Source of the DNA: G963556115 sp963667375
GTDB taxonomy: Bacteria > Planctomycetota > SZUA-567
Direction of reading: 5' to 3'
DNA: 64,000 nucleotides
NCBI GenBank assembly: GCA_963667375.1
Contig: OY763323.1
Location: 2,728,001-2,792,000, forward strand
Shown here: piece by piece, positions 33,632 to 42,231 of the stretch
Layout: the number at the start of each line of letters is the position of its first letter
Position numbering within the stretch: position 1 is the first letter of the stretch
The notes under the pieces: generated by a model
What the model saw: only the letters and a program-made list of their open reading frames with translations
What the model was told of the DNA's origin: nothing
The model's database searches: none
Program-made: the position numbers and the translations under genes

Positions 33632-34933
33632 TTACCTGTCTAGATTCTCATCAATCGGTTCTGGTTGTTCGGATACTGTCTGCTGGGGCTGTTGGGATTC
33701 AGCTGATTCAATGCTGGCAGCAGCCGGTGCCGTGGGCGCAGAACGGGTTTTAGCGGTATCAATTAGTGTTGGTAAAAGTATGTCTCCTAGCCAAATTGCA
33801 ATGGCTAAAAACATTATGCCTAAAATTAGTTTGGTAACCCAGACCCGCTTACGTGCAATATTTCCTATCTGTTCACTTGTCATACCGAAAAATACTGCAA
33901 AGAATACCGCCAGCAGTGGAATTATAAATAGTATATTATAAAGTAAGAGCAGCCAGTAGCCGCGAACAGCAGTTGTATTATCAGCCACTAGAGCTGAAAT
34001 AATTGGCATGTACGTCTGTCCGGTACAGGCTGCCTCTAAAAATGAGATAATTATACCACTGACAAATGCCCCGGCAATCAGCGATCCACTGTGGGCGGTA
34101 ACTCTGAGTCTTTTGCGGATTTTATTCTTTAGTTTATCGGGTAGGACGAGCAGCATTTTATCGCGCCCGCCGCTGCGAAGAGCCCTGAACGCATCTATTA
34201 AAGATAGAATTCCTGCTGCTACCACCATCAGCAAAGATATCCATTTTATGGCCATCGCAATACCTTTGAAAATAGTAGACGCTGATCCCTGCATGGCTCC
34301 CATTATTTCAAAGAATAGTGCTCCAAGGGCGTAATAGGTCAGGAATACGGCGATAATAAAGGAGATCCCGACAGCAAGTATGGTCCTGCGTTCACGACCA
34401 ATACCTGCAAGCATTGAGACAAATAAGATTACGGTTGCAAAGGCACAGGGATTGAGACCGTCAAATAGACCGGTGGCTATAATCACTCCGAGAGTTGCAC
34501 GATTGGTATAAAGATCACGTATCTGATCATTACTGGCGGCACCGAATTGTTTGAAATCCGGTGTTTGTTTGCCGGTTGCAAGTAATTCGGCAACAGTCTG
34601 GTCAAGTTTTTCATTAATTTCATCATTACCTAAAACTTTGTCCCCGAGAAAAGCGACCAGATTGGGAGTATCATGACGATTGTAATATTCCAGGGCCAGA
34701 ATCATAGAGTTGAATGACTCTTCACTTTCGGAGTGATTATGTTTTATAACCAGAACTTGATCACCATACTTGCTGGCGACCGCATCAACCACCTGCTTGG
34801 TTGGCTCGCATAACGGGCATGACGGTGTAAAGAAAAAGTGAATAATGAGTGGAGATTCCGCCGCTTGACTTTTAGCGGGTAACAATGAAATCGCTAATAT
34901 TATAAGCGGCAATATATATAATAATTTTTTCAT
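33632..34933 (-). CDS. Thioredoxin-like / CcdA-DsbD-type membrane redox protein
   Basis: A 433-residue protein. A signal peptide (LLYILPLIILAISLLPAKSQA) is followed by a periplasmic thioredoxin-like domain with CPLC at the redox site (FFFTPSCPLCEPTK). A six-to-eight-TM domain follows, with paired Cys motifs GLFDGLNPCAFATVIL and FLEAACTGQTYMPII, typical of DsbD/CcdA electron conduits. The C-terminal tail is a Pro/Gln/Ala-rich linker. This fusion would carry reducing equivalents across the membrane. It precedes mntP in one operon. Confidence 0.85.
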   Translation of the reverse strand: MKKLLYILPLIILAISLLPAKSQAAESPLIIHFFFTPSCPLCEPTKQVVDAVASKYGDQVLVIKHNHSESEESFNSMILALEYYNRHDTPNLVAFLGDKVLGNDEINEKLDQTVAELLATGKQTPDFKQFGAASNDQIRDLYTNRATLGVIIATGLFDGLNPCAFATVILFVSMLAGIGRERRTILAVGISFIIAVFLTYYALGALFFEIMGAMQGSASTIFKGIAMAIKWISLLMVVAAGILSLIDAFRALRSGGRDKMLLVLPDKLKNKIRKRLRVTAHSGSLIAGAFVSGIIISFLEAACTGQTYMPIISALVADNTTAVRGYWLLLLYNILFIIPLLAVFFAVFFGMTSEQIGNIARKRVWVTKLILGIMFLAIAIWLGDILLPTLIDTAKTRSAPTAPAAASIESAESQQPQQTVSEQPEPIDENLDR

Positions 34934-35020
34934 TTGTGTGGCCTTATTTAGCGTTAGACATAACCATAAAAAGAAATTCTATTATAGTGACTATGCAAAT
35001 ATTTGCCAGTGGAAATGTAT

Positions 35021-35056
35021 ATTAAAACAGGGTATCAGAAAATATCTGATACCCTG
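35021..35056 (-). terminator. Terminator of the Cys-rich repeat protein gene
   Basis: Perfect 12-nt arms (CAGGGTATCAGA / TCTGATACCCTG) flank AAATA. On the minus strand they are followed by TTTTAAT. It lies 36 nt after the gene's stop. Confidence 0.85.
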
Positions 35057-35091
35057 AGAATAAAGTATATAATAGCATTATAGCTTAATAA

Positions 35092-35871
35092 TTACTTTGA
35101 GCAAGGATCGCAAGGTTTAACCTTCTTTTTACAAGGATCACAAGGAGCAGGTTCTTCACAAGTGTCACAGACATTGACTTCAACAGTCTTCTTTACTTTC
35201 TTGGTGATTTCCTTGTATTCAGTAGTTACAACCTTTTCCTGAACGGTCTTCATCTCAATTACTGGTTCCTGTACGGTTACAGTCTTCTTTACCTGAATAG
35301 GTTTGCAGACTGCAACTTTGATCATTGATGTTGCTGGAACCCATTTGCAGACCATACGTTTCTTGGTAACTGGAACAGTTTTCTCAACACATTTTTGAAC
35401 TTTGCATGGAATTTCAACAAGTACCTTTTCCATTACGGTATAGGTTGCAGTACCCTTAACCTGAACTGGTACATCTATCTGTTTGCCGGTGCAGGGATCG
35501 CAGGCTTTTTCCATTACAGTCTTGCATACTTCCTTTGTCATTTCCTTAGGAACCAGCTTGCAGGCCTTTTTCATTACAGTCTCTTCGACCATTTCTTTTT
35601 GAATAACGTTCTCAGTATATTCTTCTTCAACCATTTCCTTTTTCTTGATATTGATTTCTTTCTCTTCAAATTCAAGTTTTTCCTCGGTTACAAGAACGAT
35701 CTTTTCAACATCCTTATAGACCTTTACAGGAACTTTCTTTTCAATTATAGTACATTTCTGAACAGGTACATAATCTTTTACCTCAATTTCAACAGTCTGA
35801 CATTTTGTAGCTGCATTGGCTGTAACAACTGTAGCCATACATAGCATTGCGATAAACAGATAACGTTTCAT
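35092..35871 (-). CDS. Secreted Cys-rich Val/Lys/Thr repeat protein
   Basis: A 259-residue protein with a signal peptide (RYLFIAMLCMATVVTANA) and a strong GGAGGAGAATC ribosome site. The mature part is built from degenerate units of about 20-30 residues with the pattern hydrophobic-x-K/E-x, Val/Lys/Thr-rich and predicted to be beta, for example PVQVKGTATYTVMEKVLVEI. It has about 18 Cys, often as single residues per repeat, and it closes with CDTCEEPAPCDPC and CDPCSK. The style resembles Cys-rich 'YTV'-type wall/envelope proteins of Planctomycetes. A disulfide-linked structural role in the envelope is likely. The family could not be assigned from sequence alone. Confidence 0.65.
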   Translation of the reverse strand: MKRYLFIAMLCMATVVTANAATKCQTVEIEVKDYVPVQKCTIIEKKVPVKVYKDVEKIVLVTEEKLEFEEKEINIKKKEMVEEEYTENVIQKEMVEETVMKKACKLVPKEMTKEVCKTVMEKACDPCTGKQIDVPVQVKGTATYTVMEKVLVEIPCKVQKCVEKTVPVTKKRMVCKWVPATSMIKVAVCKPIQVKKTVTVQEPVIEMKTVQEKVVTTEYKEITKKVKKTVEVNVCDTCEEPAPCDPCKKKVKPCDPCSK

Positions 35872-36111
35872 GATTCTCCTCCATTTTTTTTGACAAGAGG
35901 GCTGCCAAAATATAAATTACTTCCCACAAAGATCACTGTCCCCCTATAAACAGCATCTATACTCTTAAAGATAGCAAAATTTATAATTTTCACCAGTAAA
36001 AAAACCTGTTTGGGTATCAATTTTAGTGGGAAAGATTGAAAGGAATAGCTGGTTTCGGAAATATTTAGTATAGGACTAATATTATTTAATTGTTTATGCG
36101 GGAATGATTAC

Positions 36112-37002
36112 GTGAAGCTGAGCGCAAGAAATATACTTATATTTCTCGAATTATTTGCTTTGGCTCTGTTTATTGCAGGGGCAAACGGATTTGCTCATGA
36201 GTGTGACAGTGTACAGGACGGTATACCGAGAACAGCTGAAGGTTTGCATAAACAGCTTGGTGAAGGGTTTCTGGTTTATAAACGGAAAAATTATATTATT
36301 GCAACTGATCTTGATAAAAAAACTGCAGATTATGTTATAAATGGAGTATTTGAAAACTGTAAGCAGATTCTTGTAAAACAGTTTTTTGATTCAAGAGCTG
36401 ATGATGTCGTTGTGATATATATCTTTAAAAATAAGACTAGCTATTATACCGGATTACAGAAATATTTGCAGATGCAGCCGATAAGTCCATATGGGCATTA
36501 TGGAAATAGAGACCGCTATATCGTGGTGAATTATGCGACCGGACCCGGTACTTTGGTTCATGAGCTTACGCACTCACTTATGGCTATTGATTTTCCCGGT
36601 GCACCGATCTGGATTTCTGAAGGTCTGGCAAGTCTGTATGAACAATGCCGGGTTGAAAATGGTCAACTGCTTGGCGAACAGAACTGGCGCCTTCCAGAAC
36701 TGCATAATGGTATTCGTTCAAATCGGTTGACACCCTTAAAATTGCTGTTTAAAAGTGATACCAAAGTATTTAGAATGCTTCGTGAAAGTTTGCATTATGC
36801 GGAGAGCAGGTATTTTTGTAAATATCTGCAAGACAAAGGACTATTAGAGAGAGTCTATAAGGCTTTCAGAAATAATCCGCATAATAGCAATAACGGAATA
36901 AAAATTGTTGAAGCGGCATTAGGAAAAAATATTGATTCAATTGAAAAGGACTGGATCGACTGGACAAAACAGCAGGAGTGGAATGGTAAGGGCTTTAATT
37001 GA
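36112..37002 (+). CDS. Secreted peptidase MA-like zinc metalloprotease
   Basis: A 296-residue protein starting at GTG 36112, with a signal peptide (ILIFLELFALALFIAGANGF). The zinc-binding HExxH motif is in GTLVHELTHSLMAI (HELTH), and a downstream Glu ligand is in WISEGLASLYE, the gluzincin arrangement of 'peptidase MA-like' domains. A flexible region and a C-terminal W-x-x-W repeat (KDWIDWTKQQEW) follow. It probably acts on periplasmic or surface substrates. The gene is monocistronic and lies 240 nt from the divergent Cys-rich repeat gene. Confidence 0.82.
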   Translation: MKLSARNILIFLELFALALFIAGANGFAHECDSVQDGIPRTAEGLHKQLGEGFLVYKRKNYIIATDLDKKTADYVINGVFENCKQILVKQFFDSRADDVVVIYIFKNKTSYYTGLQKYLQMQPISPYGHYGNRDRYIVVNYATGPGTLVHELTHSLMAIDFPGAPIWISEGLASLYEQCRVENGQLLGEQNWRLPELHNGIRSNRLTPLKLLFKSDTKVFRMLRESLHYAESRYFCKYLQDKGLLERVYKAFRNNPHNSNNGIKIVEAALGKNIDSIEKDWIDWTKQQEWNGKGFN

Positions 37003-37072
37003 TTAATTTAGTCATAATAATATTTGAACGCATTGATCTGAGAAGGTTGATGCGTTTTTAGTTTAAAAACGG

Positions 37073-37807
37073 CTAAGAATTGGAATTGTTAAATCTTTTC
37101 ACCAGACCATCGACACCAAGCGTCAACCGGTCTTCTTCGATTTTAAGAACTTTTTCAATTGCTTCAACTACCGCTGGAGGCAGTGGTTTGGTCTTAAGAC
37201 CTTTAAACAGGGCTATGCGGGTTTTCAGTGAAGAAAAATGATTCTGACAGATCTCTTCCGGGGTATTCGGCAGTGGCTCTATGCTGTCATTATGATTATG
37301 CTTACGACGTAAATTTTCAAGAAAGAATGTTAGCGGGTTTTTACCACGCTTTCGGCTGCGGATACCGGTAAACTGTATTTTTATTTGGATGATTTTGGCA
37401 TAGTAGTTCTGCAGGTCAGTTTTGAACCAGACGGTAAAACGGCGCAATCCCTGATCTTTGCCGCGGTAGGAATTATTGACAATGCTTTCAGATGATTCGG
37501 TAAGCAGATCCAGGGCAAAATCAAAAATATCCTCAGGCTGAAGACCATTGAGCAGTGTTTGTGATTTAAGGCTGAGATTTTTTTGCTTTTTATCAGAAGT
37601 GGTTATCAGCTGGTCAGCAACATTTTTCATATCAGGGAAAAGTTTTATCGGCACACCATCAAGCCCGATAACGCATGCAAGGCGGTAACGGGCACAGGAT
37701 TCAAAGTGTTTTTTGCAATATTTGTCCATTATTTCCTGCGTCTTCTGGGGCTTGTCGGCAAAATAATGGTCAAATATTGAACAGGACTCTATATGTTTAC
37801 AAATCAT
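37073..37807 (-). CDS. Hypothetical protein with an N-terminal Cys cluster, downstream of metH
   Basis: A 244-residue soluble protein. The first 45 residues hold a Cys pattern: CKHIESCSIF near residue 3-9, then YCKKHFESCARYRLACV near 30-46. C-x5-C ... YC-x6-C-AR-Y can be a metal or Fe-S site; I have seen similar openings in uncharacterised proteins but cannot name the family. The rest is helical, with a conserved W (RFTVWFKTDL) and basic stretches. It starts 21 nt after the metH stop in the same orientation and is probably co-transcribed, so a role in methionine/corrinoid metabolism or regulation is a weak inference. Confidence 0.65.
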   Translation of the reverse strand: MICKHIESCSIFDHYFADKPQKTQEIMDKYCKKHFESCARYRLACVIGLDGVPIKLFPDMKNVADQLITTSDKKQKNLSLKSQTLLNGLQPEDIFDFALDLLTESSESIVNNSYRGKDQGLRRFTVWFKTDLQNYYAKIIQIKIQFTGIRSRKRGKNPLTFFLENLRRKHNHNDSIEPLPNTPEEICQNHFSSLKTRIALFKGLKTKPLPPAVVEAIEKVLKIEEDRLTLGVDGLVKRFNNSNS

Positions 37808-37827
37808 ATAATGTCTCGCTTCTTTGG

Positions 37828-40230
37828 TTATTTGGAGAGGTTTTCAGCAACACGCACTGCTTCTACGGCATCAGCGGCGTAACCTGCGGCGCCAATTTCA
37901 GCAGCGTACTCTTTATCAACAACCGCCCCCCCAATCATAAATTTCAAGTGGGTCAGACCTCTAATTCGTGCTTCTTCCATAACTTTTGCCATTTCAGGCA
38001 TGGTCGTTGTCATCAGCGCGGACAGACCTATGACTTTTACATTATTTGCAACTGCAGTATCAAGAATAGTCTTGGCATCAACATCCTTGCCCAAGTCAAG
38101 TACTTCAAAGCCATAATTTCCAAGCATGAGGGAGACAATATTTTTCCCGATATCATGTATGTCACCCTTTACCGTGGCCATTATAACCTTGTTTTTATCT
38201 TTCTGGCCGGATTTGGTCAACTCATTTTCCAAAGTCTTGAATCCAAGACTCATTGTCTGAGCGCTCATCATTAGCTGCGGCAGAAAATATTCCTTTTTGT
38301 CATACTTGTCACCAACGGCAATAATAGCCGGTATAAGTGCATTATCAACTATATCATTTCCGCTGTCGCCAGCTGCGAGCGCTTCGGAAATAACCTCGGT
38401 AATCGTATCCTCCTCACCGTATAGCACTGCGTTGAAACATTTCTGCAGCGGGGCGATCTTTGCGTTATCTCTGGGTTCTGAGGTCTTGGTGACGCCGGAG
38501 TATTTTGACAGGAATTGTTGTAATTTAATATCCCGGCTCAATAAGGCATCGGTGGCATATTTTATGTTCATCATCTGTTCTGATGAAGGATTTATAATAG
38601 CTGTGGTCAGACCCTTGCCGATCAGAAGTGAAAGAAATCCGGCATTCAAAACTCCCCGCTGTGGCATCCCGAAGGATACGTTTGAGATCCCGCCGGTAGT
38701 ATTAGCTTTCAGTATGTCGCTGCACCAGGATATGAATTCTGCTGTTACTCTTGGTGCTTCCGGTGATGAACTTACAGTCATTACCAGTCCATCAATGATG
38801 CAGTCAGCGACTCCCAGACCAAGTTTCCCGGCTTCTTTAAGAATCATTTCCGTTACCTGCTGGCGTTCTGCCAGCTCTTCAGGAACACTCTCATCGGTGA
38901 CAGGCAGAAGAATAAAAACGGCCCCATACTTCTTTACTAATGGCAGCATGTGCTTTAGACGTTCTTTTTCTGCGCTTACTGAGTTGAGTAGCGCTCGTCC
39001 AGGATACAGGCGTAGTGCAGCCTCCATCACTTCAGGGCTGGTACTGTCAAGACAGAGTGGACAGGGTGTAAGAGGAGACAGCATTTTGATCGCCTCACGC
39101 ATCATTTTCTTCTCATCAATGCCGGATAATCCCATATTGACGTCGAGCAGTGACGCACCGGCAGTAGTCTGCTCCAGTGCATAGTTGCGGGCAAGATTCA
39201 GGCTGCCTTTTCTTAGATCCTCCTGCAGTTTCTTTTTGCCGGTAGGGTTGATGCGTTCACCAATAACGGCGAATGGCTTGTCAGGGCCAAACTCAACGAC
39301 ACTTCTTGCAGAACTTACGGCACAAATCTTGTCTCGGCGAATTGCCGGAACCTTTAGGTCCGCTACGGCCGCTGCTACTTTGGCAATATGTGCGGGAGAA
39401 CTGCCGCAACAGCCTCCGATCATATTGGCTCCAGCCTGTACCAGTTGTGAAAAATAACCGGCGTATTCAGCTGGAGGCATATCAAAAACTGTATTGCCAT
39501 CAATAAGCTTGGGTTGACCGGCGTTCGGTTTTGCCAGTAGCGGGACAGTGGCATAAGGTTTCATTTGAGCAATCCATTCCACCATTTTCAGCGGACCGGC
39601 AGAACAGTTGCAGCCAACGGCATCCGCGCCCAATGCCTGTAATGTTATCAATGCTGTCTGGGGATCGGTACCGGTCAGAGTGCGACCTTCTGCGCCATAG
39701 GTCATCGTTACCATTATCGGATGATCCGGTGCCAGTTCTCTAATACCGATAAGTGCAGCTCTAGCCTCCTGAATATCCATCATGGTCTCAATTACAAAGC
39801 CATCAGCACCGCCAGCAAGCAGCGCCTGTGCCTGTTCACGGTAGATAGCAATACAATCTTCAAATGACAGCGGTCCAAATGGTTCGATCAGTTCTCCGGT
39901 GGGAGCGATGTCACCAAAGATCAGTGTGTCGGAGCCAACCGCTTCGCGGCTGTAAGAACAGAGAGTACTGTTAAGTTCATAGAGTCTGTCCTGAAGACCA
40001 AATTCAGAAAGTTTGGGGCGGTTTGCGCCAAAAGTAGGTATATAGACGATATCACTGCCAGCTTCCTTATAAGCTTTCTGGACATTTATGATAGCTTGCG
40101 GATTTTCATAGACCCAAAGCTCAGGGCAGACTCCTGCAGGGAGTCCCTGTTTGAGCAGTTCGGTGCCGGTTGCACCATCTAGGACAATGGGTCTGGACAG
40201 ACAGAAGGCTCTGAATTCTTCTCTATTCAT
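37828..40230 (-). CDS. metH: Cobalamin-dependent methionine synthase, without activation domain
   Basis: An 800-residue protein. Modules in order: homocysteine-binding barrel with zinc Cys in GCNCSAG and GGCCGSSP (about 1-300), pterin-binding barrel (GERINPTGKKK, about 320-580), B12 cap and B12-binding domain with the His ligand motif D-x-H-x-x-G in VKGDIHDIGKNI (about 600-800). It ends at residue 800, so the ~330-residue AdoMet-dependent reactivation domain of E. coli MetH (1227 aa) is missing. It methylates homocysteine from 5-methyl-THF. A separate reactivation system would be needed when cobalamin oxidises. No cobalamin riboswitch is seen upstream. Confidence 0.95.
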   Translation of the reverse strand: MNREEFRAFCLSRPIVLDGATGTELLKQGLPAGVCPELWVYENPQAIINVQKAYKEAGSDIVYIPTFGANRPKLSEFGLQDRLYELNSTLCSYSREAVGSDTLIFGDIAPTGELIEPFGPLSFEDCIAIYREQAQALLAGGADGFVIETMMDIQEARAALIGIRELAPDHPIMVTMTYGAEGRTLTGTDPQTALITLQALGADAVGCNCSAGPLKMVEWIAQMKPYATVPLLAKPNAGQPKLIDGNTVFDMPPAEYAGYFSQLVQAGANMIGGCCGSSPAHIAKVAAAVADLKVPAIRRDKICAVSSARSVVEFGPDKPFAVIGERINPTGKKKLQEDLRKGSLNLARNYALEQTTAGASLLDVNMGLSGIDEKKMMREAIKMLSPLTPCPLCLDSTSPEVMEAALRLYPGRALLNSVSAEKERLKHMLPLVKKYGAVFILLPVTDESVPEELAERQQVTEMILKEAGKLGLGVADCIIDGLVMTVSSSPEAPRVTAEFISWCSDILKANTTGGISNVSFGMPQRGVLNAGFLSLLIGKGLTTAIINPSSEQMMNIKYATDALLSRDIKLQQFLSKYSGVTKTSEPRDNAKIAPLQKCFNAVLYGEEDTITEVISEALAAGDSGNDIVDNALIPAIIAVGDKYDKKEYFLPQLMMSAQTMSLGFKTLENELTKSGQKDKNKVIMATVKGDIHDIGKNIVSLMLGNYGFEVLDLGKDVDAKTILDTAVANNVKVIGLSALMTTTMPEMAKVMEEARIRGLTHLKFMIGGAVVDKEYAAEIGAAGYAADAVEAVRVAENLSK

Positions 40231-40529
40231 ATAACTCCTATATTATTACCAAATTTTAATTAATTAATTCCACAATCAAATATAACTTAATAAGGCTCTT
40301 TCTCAAGATGATTAAATTCTTTTTTACTAAAAAACACTTTAGAATGAGATATTACCTTGAAAAACCGGTCAATACACGTAATATTAAATTAAACAAAAGT
40401 AACTGATTCAGATATCTATTATAATTGTTTATAATAGGTTTTTTTATTTTAATAAATATTGCTAAGTAACGATAAATATACAATATACTTTTTATTAACC
40501 TTATAATGTATTGAGTTGAGGATTTATTA
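40231..40529. other. AT-rich region between divergent metH and glyQS
   Basis: About 300 nt containing the start regions of two divergent genes. A TTGACC-N17-TCTCAT pair (minus) and a TATAAT at 40502-40507 (plus, no clear -35) are the only promoter hints. No cobalamin or SAM riboswitch, T-box or tRNA was recognised. Confidence 0.35.
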
Positions 40530-42035
40530 ATGGCGAAGGATACAATGAAGAAGATTGTTTCTCTGGCAAAACGCCGGGGTTTTATCTTCCAGTCATCTGA
40601 AATTTACGGTGGTCTTAAGGCCTGTTATGATTACGGCCCGCTTGGTGTGGAACTTAAGAGAAATGTTAAAGCTGCCTGGTGGCAGGATATTGTGCATAAA
40701 CGTGCTGATGTCGTAGGACTTGATTGTTCTATTATCATGCATCCGGATGTCTGGAAGACCTCCGGTCATTTAGCCGGCTTCAGTGATCCGCTGGTTGACT
40801 GCAAGAACTGCAAGGAACGTTTCCGTGCCGATCATGCACCGCGTGTCGCTCCCGGTACCGAAGTTGAATACCATCTGGGCGGAAAGTCCAAAGGTAAAAA
40901 GGAAAAAGGTGTTGTCGGTCCGCAAGGATATGTCTGCCCAGTATGCGGTTGCGGCGATCTGTCTGATGAGCGTCAGTTCAACCTTATGTTCAGAACCAGC
41001 TTGGGACCAGTCGATCCGATGCAGGAAATAATCAATAAGATTGATGAAATTGCAACCCTGGACCGTGATGGACGAAAAGCCCGTATTGCTGAAATTATCA
41101 GTGCTAGTGCGGTATATTTACGTCCCGAAACAGCTCAGGGAATGTTTGTTAATTTCAAGAACATTCTTGATTCATCCCGTATGAAACCTCCATTTGGTAT
41201 AGCGCAGCAGGGTAAGAGCTACCGTAATGAAATTACGACGTCAAATCTTACATTCAGAACCTGTGAGTTTGAACAGATGGAACTTGAGTTCTTTGTTGAA
41301 CCCGGTACCGATGAGGACTGGTATGAATACTGGCGCAATGCGCGTCTGGAATGGTATGTCAACTTAGGCATTAAAAAGGCTAATCTTATGCTTCGCGATC
41401 ATGAGGAGTCTGAATTGGCTCATTATGCCAAGGCTTGCGCGGATGTTGAATACTTCTTTCCTTTTGAGAATGATGAAGGCGAAGGGGAATGGGGGGAACT
41501 GGAAGGTATTGCCAATCGTACCGACTATGACCTCAGTAAGCATGCCGAAGCTACCGGAAAAGATCTTACCTATTTCGAGACTGAGACTAAGAACCGCTAT
41601 ATTCCATATGTTATTGAACCTGCTGCCGGAGCGGATAGAGCAACACTGGCTTTTCTCTGTGATGCCTATGATGAAGAGGTTCTGGAGAGTAAGGATGGAA
41701 AGGAAGACATACGTGTGGTCCTGCGTTTTCACCCTCGTCTTGCTCCGATCAAGGTTGCAGTATTTCCGCTGGTCAAAAAAGATGGTATGCCTGAGAAAGC
41801 TCAGGAAATAATTGATTCACTGCAGAGTGAAGGTATTAATACCGCCTATGATCAAAGTGGTGCAATTGGCAGACGTTACCGCCGTATGGATGAAGTAGGT
41901 ACTCCATGGTGTATTACTGTCGATGGTGAGACTATGGAAAATAATACTGTAACTGTCCGTGATCGTGATACTATGGAGCAGAAGCGCATGAGTATTGCCG
42001 AAGTTGTCAGTTTTATAAAAGAGGCGTTAAAGTAA
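40530..42035 (+). CDS. glyQS: Glycyl-tRNA synthetase, single-chain (alpha2) type
   Basis: A 501-residue class IIa synthetase of the alpha2 type found in Gram-positives, eukaryotes and several anaerobe phyla. It opens MKKIVSLAKRRGFIFQSSEIYGG, carries the motif-2-like segment QQGKSYRNEITTSNLTFRTCEFEQMELE and the motif-3 region with GADRATLAFL, and ends with the anticodon-binding domain (about 400-501: APIKVAVFPLV...GAIGRRYRRMDEVG). A zinc-type CKNCKERF near 85-92 and CPVCGCGDL near 130 are visible. It charges tRNA-Gly. It has its own promoter region and hairpin. Confidence 0.96.
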   Translation: MAKDTMKKIVSLAKRRGFIFQSSEIYGGLKACYDYGPLGVELKRNVKAAWWQDIVHKRADVVGLDCSIIMHPDVWKTSGHLAGFSDPLVDCKNCKERFRADHAPRVAPGTEVEYHLGGKSKGKKEKGVVGPQGYVCPVCGCGDLSDERQFNLMFRTSLGPVDPMQEIINKIDEIATLDRDGRKARIAEIISASAVYLRPETAQGMFVNFKNILDSSRMKPPFGIAQQGKSYRNEITTSNLTFRTCEFEQMELEFFVEPGTDEDWYEYWRNARLEWYVNLGIKKANLMLRDHEESELAHYAKACADVEYFFPFENDEGEGEWGELEGIANRTDYDLSKHAEATGKDLTYFETETKNRYIPYVIEPAAGADRATLAFLCDAYDEEVLESKDGKEDIRVVLRFHPRLAPIKVAVFPLVKKDGMPEKAQEIIDSLQSEGINTAYDQSGAIGRRYRRMDEVGTPWCITVDGETMENNTVTVRDRDTMEQKRMSIAEVVSFIKEALK

Positions 42036-42112
42036 GGTACAGTAACTTAGTTGAATAAACAGGATGCTTTATATCATTCAGTTTGCAGTATAATTATTGA
42101 GTAAAAGTCTTT

Positions 42113-42152
42113 CGGGACACGGTTGACATTCGGCCGTGTCCTGAAATTTTAT
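42113..42152 (+). terminator. Terminator after glyQS
   Basis: The stem GGACACGG / CCGTGTCC with an 11-nt loop is followed by TGAAATTTTAT. It lies 78 nt after the glyQS stop; the T-tract is moderate. Confidence 0.6.
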
Positions 42153-42231
42153 AGCTGCAGTAATAGTTGCAATATATCACGGTTTTAGATATTATTTAAC
42201 AATATTAATTTCTTTTTTTATCAGGGATATT

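Noticed and set aside
38297..39184. Plus-strand 295-aa open frame opposite metH
   Set aside because: It is fully antisense to the pterin and B12 domains of metH; its Ser/Ala-rich composition and lack of a ribosome site mark it as a shadow.
40231..40529. Possible cobalamin or SAM riboswitch upstream of metH
   Set aside because: No conserved riboswitch core elements or stable multi-helix structure could be recognised in this AT-rich stretch.
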